From Fictibacillus nanhaiensis (GTDB lineage Bacteria > Bacillota > Bacilli > Bacillales > Fictibacillaceae): DNA of 44,837 nt. Positions 32,771 to 40,059 of this stretch are shown here, piece after piece; position 1 is the first letter of the stretch; each line of letters opens with the position of its first letter. The DNA lies in the NCBI GenBank assembly GCA_017052515.1, contig JAFHKR010000032.1, positions 1-44,837 of the forward strand. The letters run 5' to 3'. The notes under the pieces were generated by a model. That model was not told the origin of the DNA. It did not search any database and saw only the letters and a list, made by a program, of their open reading frames with translations. The position numbers and the translations under genes are program-made.

Positions 32771-32803
32771 AAAGTCTTCCTGTTGTTAGGAAGGCTTTTT
32801 TTG
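32771..32803 (+). terminator. Terminator after the aldo/keto reductase gene
   Basis: AAAGTCTTCCT (32771-32781), loop GTTGTT, AGGAAGGCTTT (32788-32798) with one G-U pair, then TTTT. Confidence 0.87.
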
Positions 32804-32813
32804 TGGATTAGTA

Positions 32814-32940
32814 CTTATAGGCCGTAAACAAACATTTATAAGCCTTCAAAATAATTTATAGTCCCTAATGATAAATTTATAGTCCTTCAAAAAAATTTAT
32901 AGGCCATAAAAATCAGTTTATAGGCTTTTCGACAAAATCG
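32814..32940 (+). repeat. Array B: six 20-21-bp degenerate repeats, inverted relative to array A
   Basis: TTTATAG-type cores start at 32814 (CTTATAGGCC), 32835, 32855, 32876, 32896 and 32917, with alternating 20/21-bp steps. Units continue as CCTTCA, CCCTAA or CCATAA. The last unit reads TTTATAGGCTTTTCGACAAA, the same cap as array A in unit orientation. It lies between the terminator of the reductase gene and the DJ-1 promoter. Confidence 0.88.
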
Positions 32941-32975
32941 ACCGTTTCATTTTGACACCTTCATGATTTCATCGT

Positions 32976-33000
32976 GTTTTAAATCATAAGAATCGGGAAA
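32976..33000 (+). promoter_or_regulatory. Sigma-B-like promoter for the DJ-1/Hsp31 gene
   Basis: GTTTTA (32976-32981), 13-base spacer, GGGAAA (32995-33000), near the sigma-B consensus GTTTAA / GGGTAT. It lies 36 bases before the ATG at 33037. Confidence 0.5.
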
Positions 33001-33036
33001 AATGATAAACGTAATGTAATGAAAGGGAGTGTAACA

Positions 33037-33699
33037 ATGACAAAACGAGTATTGATCGTCGTCACAAATCATCAAAACATCGGTAATAACAAGACAGGGC
33101 TATGGTTAGAGGAGTTTGCGGTTCCTTTCAACGAGTTTCGTGACAAAGGATATGATATTACGGTAAAAAGCATTAAAGGTGGAGATGTTCCGCTAGATCC
33201 GAACAGTTTAGAAGGTGTGGATAAAGAAACTTATAAGGAAGCACTGGCACAGCTGGAAGGAACTGCAGAACTTACTTCTGAAGATGCGACGAGCTATGAT
33301 GCGATCTATCTACCGGGCGGTCATGGTACCGTATTTGATTTTCCAAAGAGTGAGGCTTTAAAAGAAGTAGTAAGTCAGATGGCACAAACTAATAAAGTAA
33401 TCGGTAGTGTTTGTCATGGTCCTGCTGGACTTACAACGGCAACACTTAAAGACGGTACACCAATCGTAAAAGGAAAAACAGTTACAGCCTTTACGGATGA
33501 AGAGGAAGAAGAAATGAAGCTAACGAAAGAAGTACCATTCTTACTCGAAACAAAGCTTCGTGAACTTGGCGCAGAGTTTCAACGAGCAGGAAAATGGGAA
33601 GATTTCGCGGTAACAGACGGCACACTTGTTACAGGACAGAATCCTCAATCGAGTAGAAGTGTAGCGCTTCGCATGATTGATGTGTTGGACAAACAATAG
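33037..33699 (+). CDS. DJ-1/PfpI (Hsp31-like) glyoxalase/chaperone family protein
   Basis: 220 aa from ATG 33037, preceded by AAAGGGAG. Class-I glutamine amidotransferase fold. The nucleophile elbow is SVCHGPAGL with C126 and H127; E25 or E26 in WLEEF is the acidic partner. YLPGGHGTVFDFPKS is typical. Members of the Hsp31/YraA branch convert methylglyoxal to lactate or repair glycated protein, and B. subtilis relatives belong to stress regulons. Both neighbouring intergenic regions carry repeat arrays. Confidence 0.9.
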   Translation: MTKRVLIVVTNHQNIGNNKTGLWLEEFAVPFNEFRDKGYDITVKSIKGGDVPLDPNSLEGVDKETYKEALAQLEGTAELTSEDATSYDAIYLPGGHGTVFDFPKSEALKEVVSQMAQTNKVIGSVCHGPAGLTTATLKDGTPIVKGKTVTAFTDEEEEEMKLTKEVPFLLETKLRELGAEFQRAGKWEDFAVTDGTLVTGQNPQSSRSVALRMIDVLDKQ

Positions 33700-33714
33700 A
33701 AGTTTATTCGAAAG

Positions 33715-33776
33715 GACCAGCCTAGAGCTGGTCTCAGTTCTGTGAGGACTTCCTTGGTGAAAAGGAAGTCCTTTTT
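33715..33776 (+). terminator. Tandem hairpins ending the DJ-1 gene
   Basis: First hairpin: GACCAGC (33715-33721), loop of 5, GCTGGTC (33727-33733). Second: AGGACTTCCTT (33745-33755), loop GGTGAA, AAGGAAGTCCT (33762-33772), then TTTTT. The second is a strong intrinsic terminator. Confidence 0.88.
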
Positions 33777-33780
33777 GTGT

Positions 33781-33906
33781 TTTATGGTGGTGAGAGGCGA
33801 GTTATCGGTGAAAAGAGACTTCGTTCAGGTGGTTATTACCATGTTACCGGTCGTCGCGACGTTTTTTCAGGTGGTAAGAAAGCATTTACCGGTGAACGCG
33901 TAACAG
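33781..33906 (+). repeat. Array C: six 21-bp degenerate repeats
   Basis: GGT cores fall at 33786, 33807, 33828, 33849, 33870 and 33891, exactly 21 bp apart. Units alternate TTAYCGGTG (33802, 33844, 33886) with TTCAGGTGG (33823, 33865); the first unit is TTATGGTGG. The array begins right after the terminator and occupies most of the 311-bp gap before 34011. It lies in a 39-codon open frame (ATG 33784 to TAA 33903) without a ribosome site. Confidence 0.8.
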
Positions 33907-34010
33907 AAATAAAAACACGTACCGTAAAAGACATGCATTTATTCTGAAACTTCTATTTTTTCACTTTCGTATGTAATATTATGGTAAGTAGGTGATAGGG
34001 GGATGAAGTT

Positions 34011-34409
34011 ATGGAGGGTTTTGAAGAACCAGGATTTGGCGGCAGCGGAGATTTGATGTTTGATATCGTTCCCATTTTTATTGGTGCTGTCTTTGTAATC
34101 GTTATCAGTGTTTTTGTGATTGTCATCGTAAAAGGAATCAGTCAATGGAGTAGCAATAACAAGCAGCCTGTACGATCCGTCGCGGCAGAAGTAGTTACGA
34201 AAAGGAGTGAAGTAAGCGGTGGTTCTAATGATACGTCTGCTTCCACATGGTACTATGTCACGTTTGAGGTAGAGAGCGGGGACCGAATGGAGTTTCATGT
34301 TAAGGCACAAGAATATGGCACGTTAGTTGAAGGTGATAAAGGAACACTCACTTTTCAAGGAACACGTTATTTAGGCTTCGAACGGAATAGGCAATCCCAC
34401 TCTCTATAA
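34011..34409 (+). CDS. DUF2500 family membrane protein (YhhM-like)
   Basis: 132 aa; ATG preceded by AGGGGGAT. One membrane helix (about 18-43) after a Gly/Glu-rich start, then a beta-rich domain: PVRSVAAEVVTKRSEV, WYYVTFEVESGDRMEFHV, EYGTLVEGDKGTLTFQGTRY. This order fits DUF2500 proteins such as E. coli YhhM; function unknown. It begins a run of closely spaced plus-strand genes. Confidence 0.85.
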   Translation: MEGFEEPGFGGSGDLMFDIVPIFIGAVFVIVISVFVIVIVKGISQWSSNNKQPVRSVAAEVVTKRSEVSGGSNDTSASTWYYVTFEVESGDRMEFHVKAQEYGTLVEGDKGTLTFQGTRYLGFERNRQSHSL

Positions 34410-34426
34410 GTTGAGGATACAAACAT

Positions 34427-35230
34427 ATGAGGAAATTAAATCAAAGTGATCATGAGAACATAATGAAACTTCTGGGCAAGAAGCCCGCAGAGAACCTGTT
34501 TACGTTGTGGGGAATAGAATCATATGGGTACGAAGCGGATATCCAGACGCTTTGGGGTCAGTTCGATTCCAAAGGTGATTTAATCGCTGTGCTGTGTAAA
34601 TTCAAGAACAAATATACACCGTACTGGGAAACGGAATGTAATCTACAGAAGTTTGCGGACATCATCAATACAGATACCAATGAAAAAGAAGTGAATGGAA
34701 TTGAACGCTTAACAAAAGAGATAGAACCATTCATTACAGACGGTTACGATAAACGCGAAAGTTATTATTATGCAAAATGTGATCCCAAGCCAGATCTCAA
34801 CCGTTCAGATTCAGTCAGATGTATAAGCAAAGAAGAAATTCCTCAGCTCATCTCTTTTTATCAAGAAGTTCCTGAATTTAAGAGGGAGTATAATCCGGAA
34901 TCATTTATTGATCAGATGAATAATGGATGGTCTAGGATATTCGTGATTAAAGAAGATAACAAGTTGATCTCATCAGCATCTACCGTTTGTGAGACATCTG
35001 TAGCCGCCATGGTATCAGGTGTCTGTACCCTGCCTGAGAAAAAGGGAAAAGGATTGGCAAGCATCTGTATAGAACACTTGATGTATAACCTTTTTCAAGA
35101 AAATAAGACACTGTCATTATTTTATGACAACCCAGAAGCTGGTCGTATCTATAAAAGGTTAGGCTTTAAAGACATCGAAAAATGGACAATTAATTTCTGT
35201 AAAGAAAGGAACAACCAAAATGACAACTAG
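34427..35230 (+). CDS. GNAT family N-acetyltransferase
   Basis: 267 aa, 17 bp after the DUF2500 gene; ATG preceded by TTGAGGAT. The N-terminal half is a degenerate domain; the C-terminal half carries GNAT features: IFVIKEDNKLISSASTVCET, VSGVCTLPEKKGKGLASICI (acetyl-CoA loop KGKGLAS), and YDNPEAGRIYKRLGFKDIEK. Two-domain GNATs of this length act on small molecules or peptides; substrate unknown. It overlaps the next gene by 11 bases. Confidence 0.85.
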   Translation: MRKLNQSDHENIMKLLGKKPAENLFTLWGIESYGYEADIQTLWGQFDSKGDLIAVLCKFKNKYTPYWETECNLQKFADIINTDTNEKEVNGIERLTKEIEPFITDGYDKRESYYYAKCDPKPDLNRSDSVRCISKEEIPQLISFYQEVPEFKREYNPESFIDQMNNGWSRIFVIKEDNKLISSASTVCETSVAAMVSGVCTLPEKKGKGLASICIEHLMYNLFQENKTLSLFYDNPEAGRIYKRLGFKDIEKWTINFCKERNNQNDN

Positions 35231-35525
35231 TCTAGATAGTTATCAAAAAAGTGTATTGAACGCATTTTTAAACAAAGACGGGCGCTTAAAGAACATCCCT
35301 TCTCAAAAGAAAAAGAAATTAGTGGTCTTAGAATACTTCGTTCAGCAATTGAACGACAATCAGTCCTATACGGAACGAGAGATCAATGAATTTATCAAGA
35401 CGTATCATGAAGATTTTTGTACCATTCGCAGAGAATTTATAGTGAACGGATACATGGACCGAGATGCCGGAAATTACATAAAAAGAGACGAAACACTTTG
35501 GACAAAGTGGCAAGAGCTTAAGTAA
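35220..35525 (+). CDS. DUF2087 domain protein
   Basis: 101 aa; ATG within the end of the GNAT gene, with GAAAGGAAC upstream. DGRLKNIPSQKKKKLVVLEY then YTEREINEFIKTYHEDFCTI and RREFIVNGYMDRDAGNYIKR match DUF2087, a small winged-helix-like domain often attached to HTH regulators. Here it stands alone. The Y-x-R-D motif near residue 82 is typical. It may bind nucleic acid, unproved. Confidence 0.87.
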   Translation: MTTSLDSYQKSVLNAFLNKDGRLKNIPSQKKKKLVVLEYFVQQLNDNQSYTEREINEFIKTYHEDFCTIRREFIVNGYMDRDAGNYIKRDETLWTKWQELK

Positions 35526-35548
35526 TAGTTAGAAAGAAGTGAATAAAA

Positions 35549-36565
35549 GTGGAGACTGGGCTATCGAATGAAAGTCTTTGGACTCATTTAAAAGAAGAGG
35601 TAGAAACCCGTTTTGATTTTGAAGTATATAAAGGTACACCGATCAATCGTGGGTGGCTCAATCAAAAACGGAAGATCGAAACGAATCAAGGCATTTTCCT
35701 AATAAAGCAATACAATAAAGAGCGAATGAAAAAGTACGATCTTCAAACGATACAAACTGCTCTTCGTACACAAAATAGATTGTTCTCACAAGGATTAGCT
35801 TGTCCGGAACTCTTGTTATATAAAGGTGATCTTTTACAAAAGTCTTCACAAGGTGAGCTCTTTACTGTTATGGGATTCATGGGAGGAAGCCTAATCTCAT
35901 CAGGCGATCTTTCGAGTGACCAGATGCAATCTCTTGGTGAGGAAGTTGGAAGGCTTCACACTTTATTGAATGATGGAACATTATCAGCAAAATCAGAAAC
36001 GATATTCAAAATTCCTTCTATAGAAGAACGTTTGGAGTATTGGCAAAGTGAAATACATAAGTGTGATGAACAAGGATTAGATCATATCCGTTCTTTAATG
36101 GAACTTCAAAAGACTGCAACCTTAGCATTGGATATCGAGCAGTTTAATCATCTCACTCCTGGCTGGTGTCATCGCGACCTTTGGGTAGATAACTTGCTCT
36201 TTTCCGAAGATCATTTGTCGGCGATTCTCGATTTTGATCGGATGAACTATGACTTTTTAGAATTGGATATCGGGAGATTGATCATCTCAACGTGTCTGAA
36301 AAATAATACGCTAAATCGTGAAGCTGTCCAGGCATTTCTTAAGGGATACAATAATACAAATGAATTATCAATTGAAAGATTAGTGATATCTCTACGATTC
36401 GTTTGGTACATGGAAAGTACGTGGTGGATCGATGTCGTTCCTCATGAAGGAGAGCCTCCCAAAAGGTTTCAACAAGAAATGGTCTGGTTAGCTCGTCATC
36501 TGCAACAATTAGAAAACATGATGAACAGGGAAAAAAGAAATAACATTCATGTTTTAACAAAGTAG
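35549..36565 (+). CDS. APH-fold phosphotransferase
   Basis: 338 aa from GTG 35549 (AGAAAGAAGTG upstream). Kinase-like fold: GIFLIKQYNKERM (ATP-contact Lys near 53), catalytic WCHRDLWVDNLLF (H208-R-D210, N215) and AILDFD (D228). Resembles spore-coat-associated CotS/YsxE and choline/homoserine kinase-like proteins by general form, but substrate cannot be assigned. It is 23 bp after the DUF2087 gene and followed by the YqcI/YcgG gene. Confidence 0.83.
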   Translation: METGLSNESLWTHLKEEVETRFDFEVYKGTPINRGWLNQKRKIETNQGIFLIKQYNKERMKKYDLQTIQTALRTQNRLFSQGLACPELLLYKGDLLQKSSQGELFTVMGFMGGSLISSGDLSSDQMQSLGEEVGRLHTLLNDGTLSAKSETIFKIPSIEERLEYWQSEIHKCDEQGLDHIRSLMELQKTATLALDIEQFNHLTPGWCHRDLWVDNLLFSEDHLSAILDFDRMNYDFLELDIGRLIISTCLKNNTLNREAVQAFLKGYNNTNELSIERLVISLRFVWYMESTWWIDVVPHEGEPPKRFQQEMVWLARHLQQLENMMNREKRNNIHVLTK

Positions 36566-36607
36566 CTTAAGGGAAATTCCTCATTAACAGATTAGAGGAG
36601 TGGTTGA

Positions 36608-37333
36608 GTGGAGACGAAACAATTATGTTTGCTGAAAAAAGAAGATATGACGAATCCTGAAAAAGTACCAGCATGGGTTATTGAAGAGTATAAAACCTTT
36701 CATGAGACGGTGACAAATAAGACCTTTCCTTGCTATTTTGGAATGGCCGCTGAGAATAAGGGAGAGCTACGTTATGCGTATGTGACGCATGATGATTGGT
36801 CGAACCTGCCTGAAGCGATTCGAGAATTCAACAAACTTTTTGACGCACCTAAATTGATTCGTCACGGATTATTTGTGTTTGTTGAGCCGGAAAAAGAAGA
36901 GAAAGACATTCCGTATTACCGTGATTATTTTTGGAAGATGCTTCAGTCATTGCACGAAACAGATAATCAACCTTGGCCAGAACATATACCGAAAGATCCG
37001 GACCACCACTTATTCGCTTTTTCATTTGATAATGAGCCTTATTTTGTATTCGGGAACGCACCTGCATACAAACAAAGAAAAACAAGAGATCTTGGTAACA
37101 GCTTAGTTCTCGGATTCCAGCCTCGACGAATCTTTGAAGGCTTAGAAGGAACATCTCCAGGCGGAGCGATGTCTCGGGAGAAAGTTCGTGAGCGTGTAGA
37201 GAAGTGGGATAATCTTCCGAAGCACCCGAACATCAGTCATTATGGAGACCCGGAACACCGTGAATGGAAACAGTATTTTATTGGAGACGACGTTGAACCG
37301 ATAGCTGGAAAATGTCCGTTTCATCATAAATAA
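36608..37333 (+). CDS. YqcI/YcgG family (GntA-like) protein
   Basis: 241 aa from GTG 36608, with AGAGGAGTGG upstream. Family segments: FPCYFGMAAENKGELRYAYV, LFVFVEPE, FWKMLQSLHETDNQPWPEHI, FSFDNEPYFVFGNAPAYKQR, NSLVLGFQPRRIFEGL, and the terminal GKCPFHHK. B. subtilis YcgG and YqcI share these. One member, GntA of guanitoxin synthesis, is a heme-dependent N-hydroxylase, so heme binding and N-hydroxylation are possible; the C-terminal Cys/His cluster is notable. No guanitoxin genes are near. Confidence 0.88.
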   Translation: METKQLCLLKKEDMTNPEKVPAWVIEEYKTFHETVTNKTFPCYFGMAAENKGELRYAYVTHDDWSNLPEAIREFNKLFDAPKLIRHGLFVFVEPEKEEKDIPYYRDYFWKMLQSLHETDNQPWPEHIPKDPDHHLFAFSFDNEPYFVFGNAPAYKQRKTRDLGNSLVLGFQPRRIFEGLEGTSPGGAMSREKVRERVEKWDNLPKHPNISHYGDPEHREWKQYFIGDDVEPIAGKCPFHHK

Positions 37334-37339
37334 AACGTG

Positions 37340-37368
37340 AAAAAGGACTCTTATTTGAGTCCTTTTTT
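37340..37368. terminator. Bidirectional terminator between converging genes
   Basis: AAAAAGGACTC (37340-37350), loop TTATTT, GAGTCCTTTTT (37357-37367). The loop holds the stop codon of the minus-strand GNAT gene, so the terminator overlaps its coding end. Confidence 0.88.
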
Positions 37369-37899
37369 ATCTGTCCATTCGTGCTCTAACATACTGAATA
37401 ACAAAGAGTCACGCCAACCGTCTTTAAGTAGGATAGATTCACGTATTACTCCTTCTAACTTCATGTCTAGTTTCTTCAAAACCTTTTCTGAAGCTTTATT
37501 TCTAGGATCACATGTTGCAAAGATGCGATGAAGTTGCAGATCATCAAAACCAAACTTCAGCAAAAGCTGCCCTGCTTCCGTTGCAAATCCCTTTCCCCAA
37601 TAATCCGGATGAAACACATAACCGATCTCACCGACACGATTTGTTAAAGAGGTAATCTGTAATTCTCCAGCTCCGATCAACAGGTTTGCTTGCTTTTCAA
37701 CGATTGCAAAAGCATACCGTTTTCGAGGATTTCTGTTTGCGTCATTAATCACTTCATTTACATACGCAATAGAGTCATCTTCCTGATTCGGTCCCCAAGG
37801 CTGGTATTGAGAGACAATATCTTGCGAGGCATATCGGTGAACCGCCTTCCAATCTTCCACAAGCATCTCTCGAAATCGAATTCTATCTTTTTGTAGCAT
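37351..37899 (-). CDS. RimJ/RimL-type GNAT acetyltransferase
   Basis: 182 aa; minus-strand ATG preceded by GGTGTGGTGAG. GEIGYVFHPDYWGKGFATEA (acetyl-CoA loop GKGFAT), LLKFGFDDLQLHRIFATCDP and NKASEKVLKKLDMKLEG are standard for the RimJ/RimL group, which acetylates protein N-termini, antibiotics or other amines. Substrate not predictable. It follows the next gene by 20 bp in the same direction, so the two form an operon. Confidence 0.9.
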   Translation of the reverse strand: MLQKDRIRFREMLVEDWKAVHRYASQDIVSQYQPWGPNQEDDSIAYVNEVINDANRNPRKRYAFAIVEKQANLLIGAGELQITSLTNRVGEIGYVFHPDYWGKGFATEAGQLLLKFGFDDLQLHRIFATCDPRNKASEKVLKKLDMKLEGVIRESILLKDGWRDSLLFSMLEHEWTDKKGLK

Positions 37900-37919
37900 C
37901 TCACCACACCGTCCTTAAA

Positions 37920-38825
37920 TTAGACTCTTCGATAGATTTTACATGAAAAGTTAGCCCACGCTTTTTTGAGTTCATTAATTTGGATCACTTGCCACGGGTT
38001 AAACATCGTTTGGCCATGTTTGTTAAAGGCATGTTTTTCACTTAATAGGTAAGCAGCATGTACAGCTAGGTCTTGCTCATTAAACCATACCCATACATCT
38101 GTGGCTTGAACAGAAGAAGTAACAATGTGACGATAGTGGTTTTTCTCTAATAGATGGAAAAAGGGTTCAACCTGCATCCAACACATGATGTCATCGGTAG
38201 AAGAACGAATAGCTGAAGCGACAGCCGCAAGACAGTTTGGACCGTTTTTTTCTGGAAAAGTGTCCATGTATGGGTATAATTCTGGGTATCGAGTTTGATA
38301 GCTTTCACGTATTTCTGGTTCTAAAGCATATTCCGTAATCCAATCATCTGCGTAGTTCATCAGGATAGCATGTTGAACGTCTTTTGATACTTGATCCCAG
38401 TTGGACTTTTGAAGAATCACAATATCTTGGAATGAAGCACCTTGTTTTAAAATTTCCAGTTGGTAATCGGTGTCTGGCAAATTTACATTCTTCAATAGAT
38501 CCTTTAATTCATCTTCTGTAAAAACAAGTCCTCTACTTAGTGCTTTTTGTTCTGCTATTATCTTTTCCTTTTCTAAAGTGGTTAGAGCATGAAAATCTTC
38601 ATTGGACATCACACTTATAAATTTAGCTTTTTTGTCGATAGACCACGTAAGAAAAGAGGTTCGAACGTCGAGTGTAAACGCAGTTTGGTTTATTTCTGTT
38701 ATTTTATGAGAAGGAAAATGTTCTGGTTTACTCCTAAAATAAAAAAAATCAAGAACGGGCACAAAAATTCTATTCCACTTTTCCAATGTTTCCTGAGAGA
38801 TAGCATATCTTTTTATAGTTTTCAT
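37920..38825 (-). CDS. Unknown protein with possible C-terminal papain-fold (NlpC-like) domain
   Basis: 301 aa; ATG preceded by TAGGAGT. I do not recognise a family. The N-terminal half is mostly helical and polar. The C-terminal 110 residues contain GPNCLAAVASAI (C198), then DVWVWFNEQDLAVHAAYLL (H256) and KHAFNKHGQTMFNPWQV (polar third residue candidates N268, H270). The order Cys-helix, beta strand with His, then polar residue is that of NlpC/P60-like papain folds. No signal peptide. It could be an intracellular cysteine hydrolase or transferase. Confidence 0.7.
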   Translation of the reverse strand: MKTIKRYAISQETLEKWNRIFVPVLDFFYFRSKPEHFPSHKITEINQTAFTLDVRTSFLTWSIDKKAKFISVMSNEDFHALTTLEKEKIIAEQKALSRGLVFTEDELKDLLKNVNLPDTDYQLEILKQGASFQDIVILQKSNWDQVSKDVQHAILMNYADDWITEYALEPEIRESYQTRYPELYPYMDTFPEKNGPNCLAAVASAIRSSTDDIMCWMQVEPFFHLLEKNHYRHIVTSSVQATDVWVWFNEQDLAVHAAYLLSEKHAFNKHGQTMFNPWQVIQINELKKAWANFSCKIYRRV

Positions 38826-38943
38826 CCGTACTCCTAATTAATGATAATTGCTGAAAATATGATAATCTTATAGTATCAGTAATTTACATATGTTAGTAGA
38901 CTAAGAGAGCAAATTACGTTAGATGAAAGCGGGAGAATTAAAA

Positions 38944-39786
38944 GTGAAATTAAAAGATATGGCTAGGAAAATGGCAGCTATTTATAAAGAGAATAAAAAA
39001 GTGCAGGCTGTATTATTGGCAGGGTCTGTGTCAAGAGGCTGGGAAGACAAGCACTCGGATATCGAACTGAATATTTTCTGGTCTGAGCCTCCGACTGATG
39101 AAGATCGAATGTTTCCTATTCACGCGATAGATGGATCGATCATCGAGTTTCATCCATATGAAGAGGAAGAATGGGCAGAAAGCTATTTAACGCCTCAAAA
39201 TATAAAACTTGAGATTAGCAGTTTCTTAACAACTACAGCGAATACGTGGATAAAAGAAGTAGTAATAGATCATGAAGTGGATTACGGCAAACAGTGCATG
39301 GCATCATCTGTATTCTATGGAGTAAGTTTGTACGGAGATCGAGTGATCACAGAACTGAAAAAAGAAGTGGAAGTGTATCCAGATCAATTAGCACAAAACA
39401 TGATCGAAGAAAATCTAGCTTTATGGAGTAGGTGGAACAACCGTTATGCTCTATTAGATAGGAACGAGTGGATCATGTTGTATGATCTGATGGTGGGTGT
39501 ACAGAAGAAACTTCTCGGAACATTATTCGGTTTAAATAAATTGTATATTCATCATCCATCCTTTAAGTGGATGCACAAATACAGCGAGATCTTCACAATA
39601 AAGCCAGATCATTTAGATGAGCGACTATCCCGTATTCTTATTCAAAATGTTCATGAGAGTATAAAAGAGTTAGAACTGTTGATCGAAGAAGTTTTTAACC
39701 TTGTGGAGAAGCATTACCCTGACCTTCCATTTTTAGCAGCTTACAAAGAAAAGATGAGGTTTGTTCGACCGGAAAATAAAGGCTGA
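38944..39786 (+). CDS. Nucleotidyltransferase-domain protein (Pol-beta superfamily)
   Basis: 280 aa from GTG 38944, with GGGAG 8 bases upstream; the ATG at 38923 lacks a site and would add 7 residues. Nucleotidyltransferase motif LLAGSVSRGWEDKHSDIELN (GSxxRG, then DIEL) near residue 28, with a later acidic candidate in SIIEFHPYE. The C-terminal two thirds are helical, like kanamycin nucleotidyltransferase/DUF4037 proteins. It may transfer NMP to a small molecule or protein. Substrate unknown. Confidence 0.82.
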   Translation: MKLKDMARKMAAIYKENKKVQAVLLAGSVSRGWEDKHSDIELNIFWSEPPTDEDRMFPIHAIDGSIIEFHPYEEEEWAESYLTPQNIKLEISSFLTTTANTWIKEVVIDHEVDYGKQCMASSVFYGVSLYGDRVITELKKEVEVYPDQLAQNMIEENLALWSRWNNRYALLDRNEWIMLYDLMVGVQKKLLGTLFGLNKLYIHHPSFKWMHKYSEIFTIKPDHLDERLSRILIQNVHESIKELELLIEEVFNLVEKHYPDLPFLAAYKEKMRFVRPENKG

Positions 39787-39828
39787 TTCCAAGTATAAAA
39801 AAGTCGTTATTCATACACAATAGGAATA

Positions 39829-39870
39829 GCCATCCGGGTGGATTCGTCTTCTCGGGTGGTTTTTATTTTT
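39829..39870 (+). terminator. Possible terminator after the nucleotidyltransferase gene
   Basis: AGCCATCC near 39829 can pair with GGGTGGTT near 39854 with G-U pairs, followed by TTTTATTTTT. The stem is imperfect. Confidence 0.45.
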
Positions 39871-39871
39871 A

Positions 39872-39942
39872 CAGGACGCTCACCGCTGCCCCGCGGAAAG
39901 CGAGCAACTTGTAACGGAAATCAACTGCTCTCAAATCTAACA
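39872..39942. repeat. Bacillales-type intergenic GC-rich repeat element
   Basis: GGACGCTCACCGCTGCCCCG continues into CGGAAAGCGAGCAACTTGTA and ACGGAAATCAACTGCTCTCA. This matches, as I recall, a GC-rich intergenic element frequent in Bacillaceae with the form GCTCGCTTTCCGCGGGG and GCGGTGAGC. Its inverted GCTCaCCGC / GCGAGC parts can fold. It contrasts with the AT-rich surroundings. Confidence 0.65.
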
Positions 39943-39985
39943 ATGAGTACCCGCAACAGCCTTTTTTAAAAATAAAGTTTAATTG

Positions 39986-40014
39986 TTGACAAAATGAGGT
40001 AAATAGAATATAAA
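39986..40014 (+). promoter_or_regulatory. Sigma-A promoter of the nrtR-like gene
   Basis: TTGACA (39986-39991), 17-base spacer, TATAAA (40009-40014). The expected start, near 40021, lies in the operator. Confidence 0.82.
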
Positions 40015-40018
40015 TAAA

Positions 40019-40040
40019 TTAACAATAAACAATTTGTTAA
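40019..40040 (+). promoter_or_regulatory. Putative NrtR operator 1
   Basis: TTAACAA-N8-TTGTTAA, i.e. TTAAC-N12-GTTAA over 22 bp, directly on the predicted transcription start. A 22-bp site of the same form precedes pncA. A bound repressor would block the promoter and produce autoregulation. Confidence 0.72.
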
Positions 40041-40059
40041 TTAAAAAGGAGGGGCACTA

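Noticed and set aside
22471-32940. CRISPR arrays at the two repeat loci
   Set aside because: Units are imperfect, spacers of only about six bases would remain, and there are no cas genes in the window.
33784-33903. 39-codon open frame through array C
   Set aside because: No ribosome binding site at a proper distance, it begins right after a terminator, and a 21-bp period keeps a frame open by itself.
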